Source: Dicyema japonicum (Eukaryota; Dicyemida; Rhombozoa; Dicyemidae). From it: a DNA stretch of 64,000 bases. The stretch covers positions 821,315 through 885,314 of the forward strand of contig RDEW01000019.1 of assembly GCA_011109175.1 (NCBI GenBank), given 5' to 3'. A program made the translations under genes and the position numbers. The notes below the pieces were generated by a model, which saw only the letters and a program-made list of their open reading frames with translations, did no database searches and had not been told where the DNA came from. Below are positions 33,190-44,079 of this stretch, one piece after another. The number at the start of each line of letters is the position of its first letter. The first letter of the stretch is position 1.

Positions 33190-33255
33190 AATGGCCATTA
33201 AAGCCAAGTTGCTCTTCCAACTGATCTCCGTTGCTAACGTGAGAGGCAACTTTAA
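33190..33255 (+). repeat. Family-C repeat fragment
   Basis: ACTGATCTCCGTTGCTAACG plus TGAGAGGCAAC, the same block as 25735-25775 and 63940-63975. Confidence 0.35.
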
Positions 33256-33319
33256 CAATTATTTTTTAAAAATCCAAGATCATCAAGAGAAAAGTATCAA
33301 AGCCAACTAATTAATTGAT

Positions 33320-34040
33320 CCCATCTATTAACTCCCGGAATCTTCTCGAGTGCTCCACCAGGGATCCCACTGCCTTCCGTATGTGCCTTTTAGAATTTCT
33401 TCAGAATTTAATAGAGGTGTTGTTCTACGAGACTGAGTGTAGAATAAATGATCCTTTTCCTTGCGGTTGTGGGAACTCCTCCAGTGTAGAGTAAATGATC
33501 CTTTTCCGTGCCACTTTGACAATAGACACCAGCTGAAAGATTACTCTCATAACGCCACTCCAGTGGAACAACAAGAGGAATACCCTCGGATTTCCGGCCA
33601 GTGTTTTTGGGGGCTCCATCAATTAGGCCAACATGGATCAAAAGTTATAATTATATTTATTGACACAAATTAAGCATTATTTATTATGTCTGCCACTAGC
33701 CACGTGATGTCATGTGGCACCATGCAACTAATAGATTGGAGATTTCTTTTCCTCCACTTTGGTGGCATCATCGGATCCGCCTTACTCAGGAGACGCCCAA
33801 TGCCTGACTGGTATTCAAAAGAACAACCTATTCATTCCACTAAGTTATAATAATTTGATTAACATTCAACAAAACAGCCTAATTAAAGAAAATGAACAAA
33901 TTATAAACAATAATTAATAATGAAAATTAATAGGTAAAATATATACTAATCATTCCCTCCACTCTTTTCTGGACTTATTGAGGCCTCTCTTTCAAGAAAA
34001 TGAATAAACTCGTTGCTAAGGGAGGTCTATCGGTCATTAG
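33320..34040. other. Repeat-rich spacer between genes
   Basis: Contains a local direct repeat (AATGATCCTTTTCC at 33446 and 33494) and a diverged LINE-derived element (33690-33840). No gene supported. Confidence 0.35.
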
Positions 34041-34047
34041 ATCAAAG

Positions 34048-36264
34048 CTACCGTGGAATGATCCCCTGTGGACTCAACAGTGAAGAATGTAGACTATAAG
34101 AAATTCCAACCTAATTACAATAACCCATATAAATAAACCTTTGTTTTCTCATCATCACTGAACCTCAAAATTCGACCAATTAGTCGCAGCAAATCATCCT
34201 TTTGACTACCGGGGGAAGAAAAGTAGTTGAGAAGAATATTCTTCACAATAGCTCTACAGTAAAACACAAATGGGTGACATTTCAATAAAGTCATCATTTC
34301 TAGAATTTAGCGTCTTCTCCACATTCTCCTTAGCCAGTGATTCTAAGCTTACAAAAATAAAGGACATAAACTACACTTTGACTTTAAGCGGGAAATTTTG
34401 TTTTCAAGTTGTTCACAGTGGTCACTACTCTGTTGTAACTGATTTCGCACATTCTCCAAATTATTCTAAATAATATTAAATGTAAACCTTAACTACACTA
34501 TTCTCAACACTTAACTCCCTCTCAATTTTTGATATTCTCTCCAATTCCACTCTCCTATCTTCCAATTGTCCCTCCATATTTTCATTGCCTATCATTATGC
34601 GACAAACAGACTGGCATAAAGATCATTTACAACAATCTCCATGTTTTGCAGATTCCGTTCACTTGACAGTGCTCGAACCTGCCACTCCTCCTTCTTATGG
34701 TTAATCTCAATCTGTTCCTCTGAGAGGGACTGAATCTCCACTCTAAGTCTCTCCCTTTCCTTAAAGGCCATAGAACTTTAGTTATCCAACATAATACTTT
34801 GCCTCATTCAAAGCCTCTGTAGTTCTGAGTAGTTCATCCTCAACCTCGGCAAGTCTCTGTCGCATGCTCTTCTCAATATTCCGAGCAGACACCATCTCTG
34901 AAGTGTAGTTGTCCTCATTCGACAACATATGGGCTTTTAGTCTCTCTAGTTCTCCCTTAGCCTTCGCCAAGTCAGTCGCCATAGCTCTGTCATTATTTAA
35001 TGATGAGGTTATAGACTCCCATATGTTATCAAAGCAAGACAAATCCCCGGATGGATCAAGTACTGATATAAACAGGTCAGACAGCAGTTTGAGGCGAGGA
35101 TTATCAGGCAAAGATTCGATATTGCCTACAATGCGGTTTATTTTTATGACTATTTGTTCCATTTTCTCCTCCAAACTACGACATTTCTCACTCTTCTCGT
35201 CAAATCTTTCCTTTTCCTGCTTCATTAATGCCTCCATTGACTTCATACGCTCATAAAAGGACACACTCTCACCGTGTTTACGGTGAAGTGATGTTATCAA
35301 CTGTTCTCTCTCCTAAAGTAAACATATAGGGGTACATTCTTTAAGGTGGTCAGCTGAGTCTGTGCCTTCTCCAAGTCCTCCTCGTATTTTTGTATAGACT
35401 CCTCAAATACTAACATAACGTAGATAATCAACTTTCAATGGAGTTTTGGAGATTATCGCGTCTTCGGTCCTCCAGTTTGAGTATTCCTTCCAAATATAAC
35501 TGCACTTTCTCCGCCATGGTACAATCCGCTGGTAAATCGAGGGAAAAGTCTCCATCACTGCCAATCCTCTCGTCAATCTTGTCATTCAAATATCCAAATA
35601 TATGATCCTGGAATAAGTAGAACACATACCCAATGAGAATCCACATATGTAAGGGGACTGTTCTTTGAACACTTCATTTGTGCAGAGTGTAAGGTCATGA
35701 GACTCGAAGCACACTCTCTGAGAAATGTTCTGAGTCTATTTGAGTGTTCGGGATTCAAATATCCATCAAATACTGTGCTAGTGATGCATTCCATCAAATA
35801 GTCGAGAATATCAGAGAAACCAACAGTCTCTTCCAGTAAATTGGATATTTCCACGGTCATATTGTCGGTTATAGGGTATATTTCATATGCTTCCTTCTCC
35901 AGTGGTCTCATTAATATTGTTATTAAATTGCTTTGCTTCTCCACCTGGAATTCTAATTCCTCACATTTCTTTCTAAGTGAGTTTAGTTGGAGGTTCATTT
36001 CTGTTATTCCCAGCTCATGTGCCTTTATTAGCGACTTTAGGCGGTTTACTTCTTCCAATGTCTTCTGTTCTTCACCTAATTCGATGGCTCTTTGCCCTAA
36101 GTACCGTCGTTGTGCGTTTAGGTACTCTTGGGCTAGTCCAATCTTCCAAGATTGGCACATGCTTCGTTCTATATATTATGAGTAGGGGGTACTTCTATAA
36201 TTTGAATTTGGTGTAGTTTGTGTTGTGATAACTCGTCAGAGTCTTTAATGTTTGTATTGTTCAT
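34048..36264 (-). CDS. Golgin-like coiled-coil protein with C-terminal GRAB-type domain (GMAP-210/TRIP11-like)
   Basis: ATG at 36264. Eleven GT-AG introns of 22-29 nt (36169-36192, 36133-36158, 35608-35629, 35410-35432, 35313-35335, 34776-34797, 34589-34611, 34466-34487, about 34343-34372, 34254-34278, 34111-34138) leave exactly 650 codons. The protein is mostly coiled coil with two less charged segments (around ISNLLEETVGF and DPSGDLSCFDNIWESI). It ends in IVKNILLNYFSSPGSQKDD then LLRLIGRILRFSDDEKTKVG. This end resembles the Arf-binding GRAB domain of GMAP-210/Rud3 golgins, which tether vesicles at the Golgi. Golgin identity is inference; coding status is strong. The second exon is only 10 nt (36159-36168), so the first two junctions are tentative. 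Confidence 0.68.
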
Positions 36265-36454
36265 CGGTAGAGAGGTTATAACTATTTATAATGTTATAAT
36301 AAAGAATACACAAAAACAGTTTTTGTATTTTAAAAAATTAGTACTTTCATTTTTTATTTATTGAATTTAAATATTTTTGTATTAAATTTTGACATTTTTT
36401 AATAATATTTATTGATGTATTATTAATGAGACAAATCATAAATAGCCAAAATAG
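36265..36454. other. 5' flank of the golgin-like gene
   Basis: AT-rich, no frame; presumably the promoter region. Confidence 0.35.
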
Positions 36455-36740
36455 AGCAGTTCCGTTAGTGCAATGCAAAATTCACATGTTTCCTGGTTTA
36501 AATCTCACTGGTGCTCATTTCTGCTGAAGGTTTGATGCATTTAGGATGCCTCTTAGCTTGACGAATGACATCTTTTTCAGTGATACTTCACTGCGAACCG
36601 AATTGTCTACAAAGACTCATACGCAACCAATAGAAAATAGCCAAGAGCATGCCTTTAGTTAGCATATCTGTTCTTTACTATTTATAATTATTTGTCTTGT
36701 CTATGCGGAGCTATAACTATTATGTGCTGTTTTTACTAAT
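36455..36740 (+). repeat. tRNA-derived SINE (family A), plus strand
   Basis: GCAGTTCCGTTAGTGCAATG head, GGTTTAAATCTCACTGG as a weak box B, then CACTGCGAACCGAATTGTCT and the TGCGGAGCTATAACTATTAT end also seen at 43220. Confidence 0.45.
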
Positions 36741-37185
36741 AAATGATTAATAAATTAATGGTCGGTAAATCTTTTTCTAATAAAATGAAATTATTCCAAA
36801 GACCAAGGTTTAAACCAATTAACTAATCCCGTGAATCTGACGCGTTCGGGCCCAAGACGGTCTCTTTTCTAAGATCGCTTGGGTCAATGACTTCGAAAGT
36901 CAGAAATGCGCGTCAGGAAACCGAATGTTTGTTCCAAAGGATTTCTCTTGCAGTTGTTAGGGGAAACAGCCATTCCCTCCTATCAGCTGGATTATTTTGA
37001 TTGTCTTGTTAATTAATAAATTGTTTTCATAAAAAAAAGTTTTACATGATTTTACCTAAAAAGTGAAATGGTTATAATTTCAATAGAACTTTTTATTAAG
37101 GAAATGTTCTATAAGTTTGTTAAATTTTTATTGAAATGTCAAAATAAATATGCACATTTATTTAAATATTATTAATTATGTAATT
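36741..37185. other. AT-rich spacer
   Basis: No supported feature. Confidence 0.4.
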
Positions 37186-37189
37186 TTGT

Positions 37190-37740
37190 TTGCAATCTGT
37201 AGTAGAGAACACCAGGGTCCAAATTAAGGTAGACATTGTTATCCGTACCTCGGTGCTAGTCAAGCACAATAAACCGGACATTGTGGTACACGATAAGGAG
37301 TCTGGCCAAGTCCTTATCATAGAGGTTGGCATCACGTCTCAAGACCGTTTGCAGACTGTGGAGGTGGAGAAAAAAAGGAAGTATGACTTTCTTGCAAACG
37401 AGATGGGGCAGATGCTTGGTTGCAAGGTCTTCGTTATTCCTATAGTAATGATGTGGGAAGGAATTGCAACAAAGTACCACAAGAGTTATTTCAAGCAGTT
37501 GAGTTTAGACAAGAAACTCCAGGCCTATTTACAGTCCACTGTGTTAAAGCGGACTCTAGAGAGCCTGACACTGGAGTATAGGGGGCAAAGCCCTGAGATG
37601 CCATATGGGCAGAGGGTTCAATTGGACAATGCGCTCTCGGAGTTGTTTCAGCAACCAGAATCGAACCTGCTTGAGGAGGCTGGCTAACAGGCAGGCGAGG
37701 ATGGATGTTGATTAAATATATTAACTTCTTTATTGTTTGT
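37190..37740 (+). CDS. PD-(D/E)XK nuclease domain of an R4/Dong-like retroelement (C-terminal part)
   Basis: A 165-codon frame carries KPDIVVHDKESGQVLIIEVG, the D...E-x-G version of the restriction-like motif (catalytic D, then E in IIEVG). It continues with KKRKYDFLANEMGQML and VFVIPIVMMWEGI. This layout is the C-terminal endonuclease of R2/R4/Dong-type retroelements, which cut the target for priming. The 5' part (RT) is absent, so the copy is truncated. Its 3' UTR ends in AAATAAAG. A sister copy on the minus strand (40795-42105) is split by a DNA transposon, and this copy supplies the empty site. Confidence 0.65.
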
Positions 37741-37759
37741 TAAATAAAGTGGGGTGTTT

Positions 37760-37935
37760 ATGTAATTTTGTTTTAAGACCACGTGGAGTCAACGTTAGTG
37801 TGGTGTTATTTGGGTACTTGAATTGAAGATTTTTTGTTTGTGTCTACTGTTCTTACTTTTCCTGCTTGAATTTTTTGTGCGTCATGTGGTTCACCATCTC
37901 TGGTGGTGCCGGATATAATCCTAAATTATATCCAA
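37760..37935 (+). repeat. Non-autonomous LINE-derived element, 5' part
   Basis: CAACGTTAGTGTGGTGTTAT, TACTTGAATTGAAGATTTTT and GCGTCATGTGGTTCACC match the 5' half of the 2388 element and the LINE-1 start. Confidence 0.45.
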
Positions 37936-37974
37936 AAAGGACTATTAGTCAATAACCATCCAGAGGAGTTCCCC

Positions 37975-38575
37975 TGGACGGCGCTTCCTTAAAGTCAGAT
38001 AATGCGAAGATTGCTGAGGGAGCCCGGGATCACCTGATTTTTTCGTTCTGGCTATGACGGTGTTTTTTTGGTTCAATGATTTAAAAAAAATAAATATTGA
38101 CGAGGTTACTATTGAAAGTGGGATTTTGTAAGGAGTATGTCGCCGCTGCTCAGTATGTTCGCCGCTGTAGACGCATCTAGAAGACCCTGAAAGGACCAAG
38201 GCATCACTCCTTTGCTAGACTCACTAAATGCACGAAATTTGTTTCAAACATTGAATAAGTATGCAATTTCATTGGTTTATTACGTGAGGGGTAATTGAGT
38301 TTGAGTGAGTACGATGACATTGACCCTATGATCAGACAAGTATTAAGGGAGAACCATCTCCGAGCTGCAAATAAAAAGAGGCTCTATTTACCACGTGTTG
38401 AATTCAGTTGATGGTTTTGTGGATCAACTTACCTGAGCGAGCGAATCTTCAATAAGCTGCAATCACTTGGCGCTTCCTTAAAGTGCGAGTATGAGAAGAC
38501 TGCTGAAGGTGGCCGGGATCACCTAAATTTTTTTCATTCTGGATATGAGGGTGTTTTTCTGCTTAAATAGATTTA
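37975..38575 (+). mobile_element. Two LINE 3' ends around an R4/Dong-like RT fragment
   Basis: 37975-38100 and 38461-38575 each carry GCTGAGGGAGCCCGGGATCACC or GGTGGCCGGGATCACC followed by the same T-rich 3' UTR as 18640-18810. Between them, 38230-38460 encodes YDDIDPMIRQVLRENHLR and KKRLYLPRVEF, resembling the post-RT region of the nuclease-bearing retroelements (RLYLPR...GG). Confidence 0.42.
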
Positions 38576-39165
38576 AATTTAATTCGTAAAATTTTAATGT
38601 ACTCGAATTAATTATAATCACAAGCATCTTACATGAAAACATGTCTCCTACAAGTTTGGGGGCCATGGTTACTTAACTAACATGATCGTAAAAATAGATA
38701 ACATATTGGTTAGTGCTGTCGCCCGGTTTTTGATAGCTCTGAGTTCTAATCACTGACTGATACCTACCTAGCCTAATGGATTCAGTTTTGATCTGCGTCT
38801 TCTTTAAATCCTAAGATACGTTAAAAATTAATTATCAATGGTAGCAACCGGTCTTCTTGGTTGAACGTAACTTCTGATAGAAAATATCCTGGCGAATTTT
38901 CTAAAATTGAATCTTTTGTAAAAGAAATATTTCAAACTAACACGTTTATCATTTTTTATTACTACAATGAAGTCTCTCTAATTGGCCAACATATGGCTAA
39001 ATGTTGTTCAAAAACGACAATTTTCCTAAGAAATTGGCCAATTCTAATATTAGTAAAAATTTATTTACTAATCTTTTTCAATAATTTTATTAAAAAATCG
39101 AAATTTCAAACTAAAAATTTTACCTAAAACCTGGACGGTCGAAGTACTCATTAGCTTCGTACAAA
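38576..39165. other. No identified gene
   Basis: Contains CTCCTACAAGTTTGGGGGCC followed by ATGGTTACTTAACTAACATG, the same 3' end as the retroelement at 63390-63710. The remaining sequence is AT-rich. Confidence 0.35.
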
Positions 39166-39169
39166 CCAA

Positions 39170-40350
39170 TATCTCTCATGTGTGCCACCTCCAAAATCCT
39201 GGATAAACTCATTCTCAATCTGATTAAACATTACCTCCCAGACGTATCCTTCCAACATGGATTTAAAAAGGCTCGTTCCACAACTACCCATCTTACCTGC
39301 CTACAAAATTCATCAAGGAAGGCCTTCACGCAAACCTCGGCATCAAAAGACCATTATGTGTTCCATTGACATACAGAAAGCTTTTTACTCAATTCCGAAA
39401 AAACTGCTTACTAGGAAGATCTATGGCTCTAAGATTCCGAACAACCTGAAAATTTGGCTCGCTAACTTCCTCAACAGACAAAAGAGGAAAAGTAATCTCC
39501 CATTCCACATCTTCAATCACTAAATTTCTATGGAACGGGGTCCCACAAGGATCCCCCTCTCTCCAATTCCATTCAACCTATTCATGAGCGAAATGCCTTC
39601 CACACAGCGGAAAGACCAGTGCATCCACACAGCGGGGACCCGCTTACAAGATTCACTGGATAACTTGAACTGTTGGCTTACGAAGAACCAGCTTTACACA
39701 AGTCATGAAAAGTCGTGCTCTATGATCTTTACTTCCAATAGAAGATTGACTAACTCGGCGCCTCCATTGACTTTGAATGGAATAACAAACCCCTTCACAA
39801 ATTCAACCAAAATACTGGGGGTCACATATGACCTTCAGCAAACATGTGAGCAACATAATCTCCTCTTCCCAGAGAAAATTAAATTTTGTAAAAACGATAC
39901 TTGGATACTACAAGAGATGGTTCCACCCAACATTAGATCATCTCTACTACCGATACATACTTCCGTCAATCAGTTACTGCTGCGCGACATAGGGTACTAA
40001 CATATCCCACACCAACCTAAAGAAATTAAACTCCTTCCAAGAGACAGTAACGAAAACCATACAAAGATCCTCCTCGTCATTAAAACCAACCCCGTTCAAG
40101 GAACTCGTGAGGAGAACGGGAGCTCAGCCAAAACCCTTAAACTTCCGAAACGTGATTCGTCCATACAGGAATTGTGTCGCCACTCGGGAGGAACACCGAG
40201 GAAAGATGCTAAAGGGGGCCGGGATCACCTGACGGCCCCTACCTTCCTTTGTTTTGTCGGTGATTTTTGGTCAAAGATCCAAAGGGTCACCAAGGATCCA
40301 CGTGAGACTGGATGTCTTGAGAGCGCATTGCAATTCAAGCTTCCTAACTT
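39170..40350 (+). pseudogene. LINE-3 copy: reverse transcriptase remnants
   Basis: Frames give SKILDKLILNLIKHYLPDVS then FQHGFKKARSTTTHLTCLQN, SIDIQKAFYSIPKKLLTRKI, and RIPLSPIPFNLFMSEMPS (the PQGSPLSP block, damaged). TSNRRLTNSAPP and ILGVTYDLQQT follow. The YADD block is deleted. The end near 40183-40240 has the GGGATCACCTGA 3' UTR of the MRRLLREAGIT family. Confidence 0.65.
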
Positions 40351-40384
40351 TTAATTTCTTAGAATAATTGTTCCCACTTTATTT

Positions 40385-40790
40385 AACCAACAATAAAAAG
40401 TTGATTCCACCGCCTGGAGATTTGCGATTCCCCCTTCGAGAGTGGACCGTTTGAACTCCCTCAGGCGGAAAATTATGCACCACACGGACATCCCCATTGG
40501 CGACCTCGTTTCTGATGAGGCAACGTTAAAAAATGGCCAGGGTTTACTACGTTTCTGCAAGGAACTGGGAAACCCACTAAAGGAAAAGGTGGCCCATGCA
40601 GAGGAATTTCGGTCGGTAATAAAAAAGTGCAGAAGGAAGGAAGAGAAGACGCTTCCGGAATGCGGTTGGATCATCAGAAGACCAAATGAAGAGAGTTCGG
40701 ATGTTGTTGGAGGCTGGGATCACTATTTAGTTAGTTTTGACCTATCTTTCCTGGTCATCTTGGGGTTAAATAAATAAATAAATAAAAAGT
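40385..40790 (+). mobile_element. LINE 3'-end fragment (same family as LINE-2)
   Basis: Parallels 24430-24780. An open frame with TDIPIGDLVSDEATLKNG and FCKELGNPLKEKVAHAEEF is followed by GGGATCACTATTTAGTTAG and TTAAATAAATAAATAAATAA. Confidence 0.65.
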
Positions 40791-40945
40791 TAATATTTAA
40801 TAATCAACAACCTTCCTCGCCTGCATGTTCGCCAGCCTCCTCAGCAGGTTCTATTCTGGTTGCTGAAACACCTCCGAGAGCGCTTTGTCCAATTGAACCC
40901 TCTGCCTATGTGGCATCTTCGGGCTCTGCCTCCTATACTCCAGTG

Positions 40946-41848
40946 GGTACTAGGACATTTGGCCGAAAGACATTTGGCCTACAGACGTTTAGCCGACAGG
41001 ATATTTAGCCGACAATTCAATTAAGCATAAATGATCAAGAAATACACTATGTATTTTAATAATGGTGTGTATGGCTGCTACTTTCAATTTGGGCAGTGTT
41101 TATGGCGAAAATGCAAAATCTAGGACTGCAGGCATGGTATAATGACCCAGCAAATGCAAACTTAATTAAAAGTATTCAAGCACTGGTATTTGTTCCTGTA
41201 CCTCAAGTCATTGAGAGTTTCCGCGCGCTCCTTGAAACTATAGATGACGAGACTGATGACGTGTTGGGAGATATTCTGACCTATTTTGAGACAACATGGA
41301 TCGGAGCCTTGCAACGTGAAAAGATAAGAAGACCATTGTTTAGTTTGGAAATGTGGAATGTACACGACAGACAGGCAGAAGGCCTTCCAAGAACTACGAA
41401 TTCACTTGAAGGATAACACAGATCTTTTTCACAAAGAGTGTCTATAAAACATCCAACCGTTAGTCGGCTTGTTGCAAAAATACGAAAAAAACAGTCAGAG
41501 TGGGAGCTCACAGTAGAACAAGTGATGGCCGGAATAACAATAAGACCAGTAAAGAAGAAGTACCAGGATGTGAACAAAAGGATAAACAGTATTATTGAAA
41601 AATAATGAATACACTCAGTAGAATTTTTGAGTGCGCTTTCTCATAACCTTTAAGTAAATTTTAACTGTTTGACCTACAGAACAATGAGTATTGATGTAAC
41701 TTTTTAACTCATTTTATTTGATGTTTTTATCTTGAATTTTATCTCTGAATTTTAAAACAATGTGCTAATAAAAATTATGGCATATTTCTTGTTATTTTTG
41801 CTAAATTTCCTGTAGGCCAAATGTTTGTCGGCCAAATGTCTGGACACC
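40946..41848 (+). mobile_element. Mutator-like (MULE) DNA transposon, truncated
   Basis: Flanked by CTCCAGTG (40938-40945 and 41849-41856), an 8-bp target duplication typical of MULEs. The about 39-bp inverted ends (left GGTACTAGGACATTTGGCCG, right complement GGTGTCCAGACATTTGGCCG) contain an iterated 15-bp unit, (G)ACATTTGGCCGACA. The sister sequence at 37569-37576 has a single CACTGGAG, the unoccupied site. Confidence 0.85.
41096..41605 (+). pseudogene. MULE transposase C-terminal fragment
   Basis: The frame contains LLETIDDETDDVLGDILTYF, TTWIGAL, and LFSLEMWNVHDRQAEGLPRT followed by TNSLEG. This is the segment after the DDE core in metazoan MULE transposases (...LWNVYDR...LPRTNNSLEGWHR). 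The expected Trp codon is TAA at 41414-41416, so the frame is interrupted; it resumes with HRSFSQRVSIKHPT. The catalytic core is absent. Confidence 0.7.
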
Positions 41849-42105
41849 CTCCAGTGTCAGGCTCTCTAGGGTCCGCTTTAATACAGTGGACTGTAGATTG
41901 GCCTGGAGCTTCCTATCAACCCCCAACTGCTTCAGATAACCCTTGTGGTACTTTATTGCAATTCCTTCCCACGTCATTACTATCGGAATAACGAGGACTT
42001 TGCAACCAAGCATCTGCCCCATCTCGTTTGCAAGCAAGTCATACTTCTTTTTTTCTCTACCTCCACGGTCTGCAAACGGTCTTGAGACGTAATGCCAGTG
42101 GTTTA

Positions 42106-42945
42106 GATTTGTTGTTAGAAAGACAACTCGCATGGGAGGTTGATGGGGACGTTAATCTTGGTGAATCTTTTTGAGGGTAAAGATATGCCAAAATACGGAT
42201 TAGGAGTGGAGTTAAAGTCGTTACATTCTCTGTTTCTGTGTTTTTGGGTAAAATTGTCAATTTTTTTACTAATTTCAGACAGAGATTCAATTCTTTATTC
42301 GCCAGAACAGATCGACATAATCTTTGGGTATTTTTGAAACAAAGGAGGGGTGAAGGCAACGATTCGTGCTGAACCCACGAGGAATATTTTTTGTCTGCAA
42401 CAATTAGAAAAATTTGTGAAGGACTCCAGTGGATTCGAAAGACGGTAAGGAATCATAAGAAAGTTTTGAGAACACGTTTATATAAAAATTCCACTTTTTA
42501 CAAGGACGTTGGTTTATGGTTATAATCGGGTTATGATGGGAGATCATAGATAGCGCCTCAATGAACGACGAGAGTCAGAGATAGAGTACAAAACAAGACA
42601 TCATGGTGGGTATTCGAATAAAAAAACTCGGTCTTTCGAAATAGCCGAATCCACAATATCGTACATAATTTGAAGATTGCCTGTTGGAAAACAACCAGGT
42701 ATGATGGTGGACGTCAAAAACATCCCCATAGAATAAAAATTTATTCTCCGATAATATTTTCAATGGAGAAAATGGAAATAGGCTAAACTGACTCAGAAAA
42801 GTGAAACAGTTCTTAATTAACTCCGTACTTGGATATGGTTTCTCCATTTTTAATGGAAATTTATATCAATCTACAGAATTAGTTTACTGAAATGAAGCCG
42901 TTCGGGGACCTTTGCTAACGATGATGGTTATATTTTTTCTATTTA
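42106..42945. other. No identified gene
   Basis: Minus open frames (42057-42359, 42575-42847) show no domain. AAAGTTTTGAGAACACG and similar motifs do not match other repeats here. Confidence 0.3.
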
Positions 42946-42949
42946 ATAG

Positions 42950-43205
42950 TAGCCCATTCTGGCATAGTGGTTAGGTGTCGGGCTAAAGTGACTTAGGTTA
43001 TGGGTTCGATTCTTGCTGCTGTTCACCTGGTGGAAGGTTCCACGCATCTACGATACCAAAGGGGCTTAACGAGTGACGCCGTCATCAGTGGATACTCACT
43101 GCGGAACTGGGTTGTCTAGAAAGGACCCACACACAAGAAAAAGAAAAAAGTGAAGATCAATCCTTGGTTCTACGATTAGTAAAAATTAACTGTTCTTTAC
43201 TTAAA
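42950..43205 (+). repeat. tRNA-derived SINE (family A), best preserved copy
   Basis: TCTGGCATAGTGGTTAGGTG contains a clear box A (TGGCATAGTGG) and GGGTTCGATTCTTG a box B at tRNA-like spacing, so RNA polymerase III transcription is expected. The body runs through GAGTGACGCCGTCATCAGTG to an A/G-rich stretch and CTTTACTTAAATAAAG. Confidence 0.7.
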
Positions 43206-43520
43206 TAAAGTGTGTGTCCTGCCTATGCGGAGCTATAAATATTATGGCTCTCGTGAAAAGGCTGTCATTATTATTATTAGCTTTTTCACGAAAACGAAAA
43301 ATTTATACCCCGAATATGCAGAACAGATTCTTTATTTTAAAAGTAATGAACATTGTTGGAAGAGCTGTCTTCAACTTCCTTCTTTTGGTTGCGTGCGAGT
43401 CGCTGTAAAATTCGGTTCCTATGTGAAATATTCACTGATGAGAACGTCACTCGTCATGAACTTTCGGCCGGAATGGACAGGAACAAGATTCGAACAGGGA
43501 AGCATCCATATTTTGTCCGA
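43206..43520 (-). repeat. Second family-A SINE, minus strand
   Basis: ACAAGATTCGAACAGGGAAG supplies the box B complement, and AGAACGTCACTCGTCATGAA the body, in the same order as 15935-16137. Confidence 0.45.
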
Positions 43521-43646
43521 CGCTAATGAAACTGGGCAATCGAACTATTAACTGACCTTTAATAATATTCGTATATTCTTTGTTCTGTAAAAATCGTTAA
43601 TTCGCATTATTTAACAAATTTTACGCTTAAATTTTATTAAAATTTT

Positions 43647-44079
43647 ATGGTTTTAGTAATATTTTATTTAGGACGAAACCAGTTATTACAGAGCATCAAA
43701 AAGTGTGGATAAGCGAGGACGCAAGAAGAGCTCTACCATAGTCAAATTTCCCCAAGTTCCACAATTAAATGAAACCATTATAAAAAATGAACTGGAATCA
43801 ATTATGATGTCATTTTTGGAGGCCCATAAATATGACCCTGAAAAATCTTCAGAGTTGTCTATGAAATTAGCAAATAATATCAAGAAATCAGCCAAATTTT
43901 ACTTATGTGAGAGATACAAAATAATAGTCCTCGTGACGATAGGGCAGTCACTCAATACTGAAATGTTTTTTTCGTCAGGATTTCTTGCAGATTACAAAAC
44001 CGATCGTTCACTCAGTTACTATTATTCCAATCACGAACTATGTGCATGCTCGTTGGTCCATCTCTCGTTTGTTGAGTGA
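43647..44079 (+). CDS. Tctex-type dynein light chain (DYNLT2/TCTEX1D-like)
   Basis: Exon 1 is the ATG alone (43647-43649), followed by a 22-nt intron (43650-43671) and one 408-nt exon; the product has 136 residues. After a basic N-terminus (DETSYYRASKS...RGRKKSS) the Tctex-1 domain runs IIKNELESIMMSFLEAHKYD, then SMKLANNIKKSAKFYLCERY, then KIIVLVTIGQS. It continues to the C-terminal strands SLSYYYSNHELCACSLVHLS. Spacing to the last strand equals that of animal TCTEX1D proteins. These light chains act in dynein-2 or axonemal dyneins and fit a ciliated organism. The single-codon first exon rests on the intron's GT-AG ends and size; an alternative start downstream would lose the N-terminal extension only. 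Confidence 0.85.

Larger units (their letters stand above)
40795..42105 (-). pseudogene. PD-(D/E)XK retroelement copy, minus strand, split by a DNA transposon
   Basis: Both arms match the 37190 copy: 41857-42090 encodes KKYDLLANEMGQMLGCKVLV and the stretch to TLESLTL, and 40800-40945 its 3' end. The 5' end is truncated inside the catalytic domain. The 903-bp insert 40946-41848 separates the arms. Confidence 0.7.

Noticed and set aside
35841-36216. Plus-strand frames of 114 and 79 codons
   Set aside because: They are antisense shadows of the golgin coiled coil, which has splice sites and domain support.
37256-37480. Minus-strand 74-codon frame
   Set aside because: It is the complement of the PD-(D/E)XK nuclease frame, which carries the catalytic motif.
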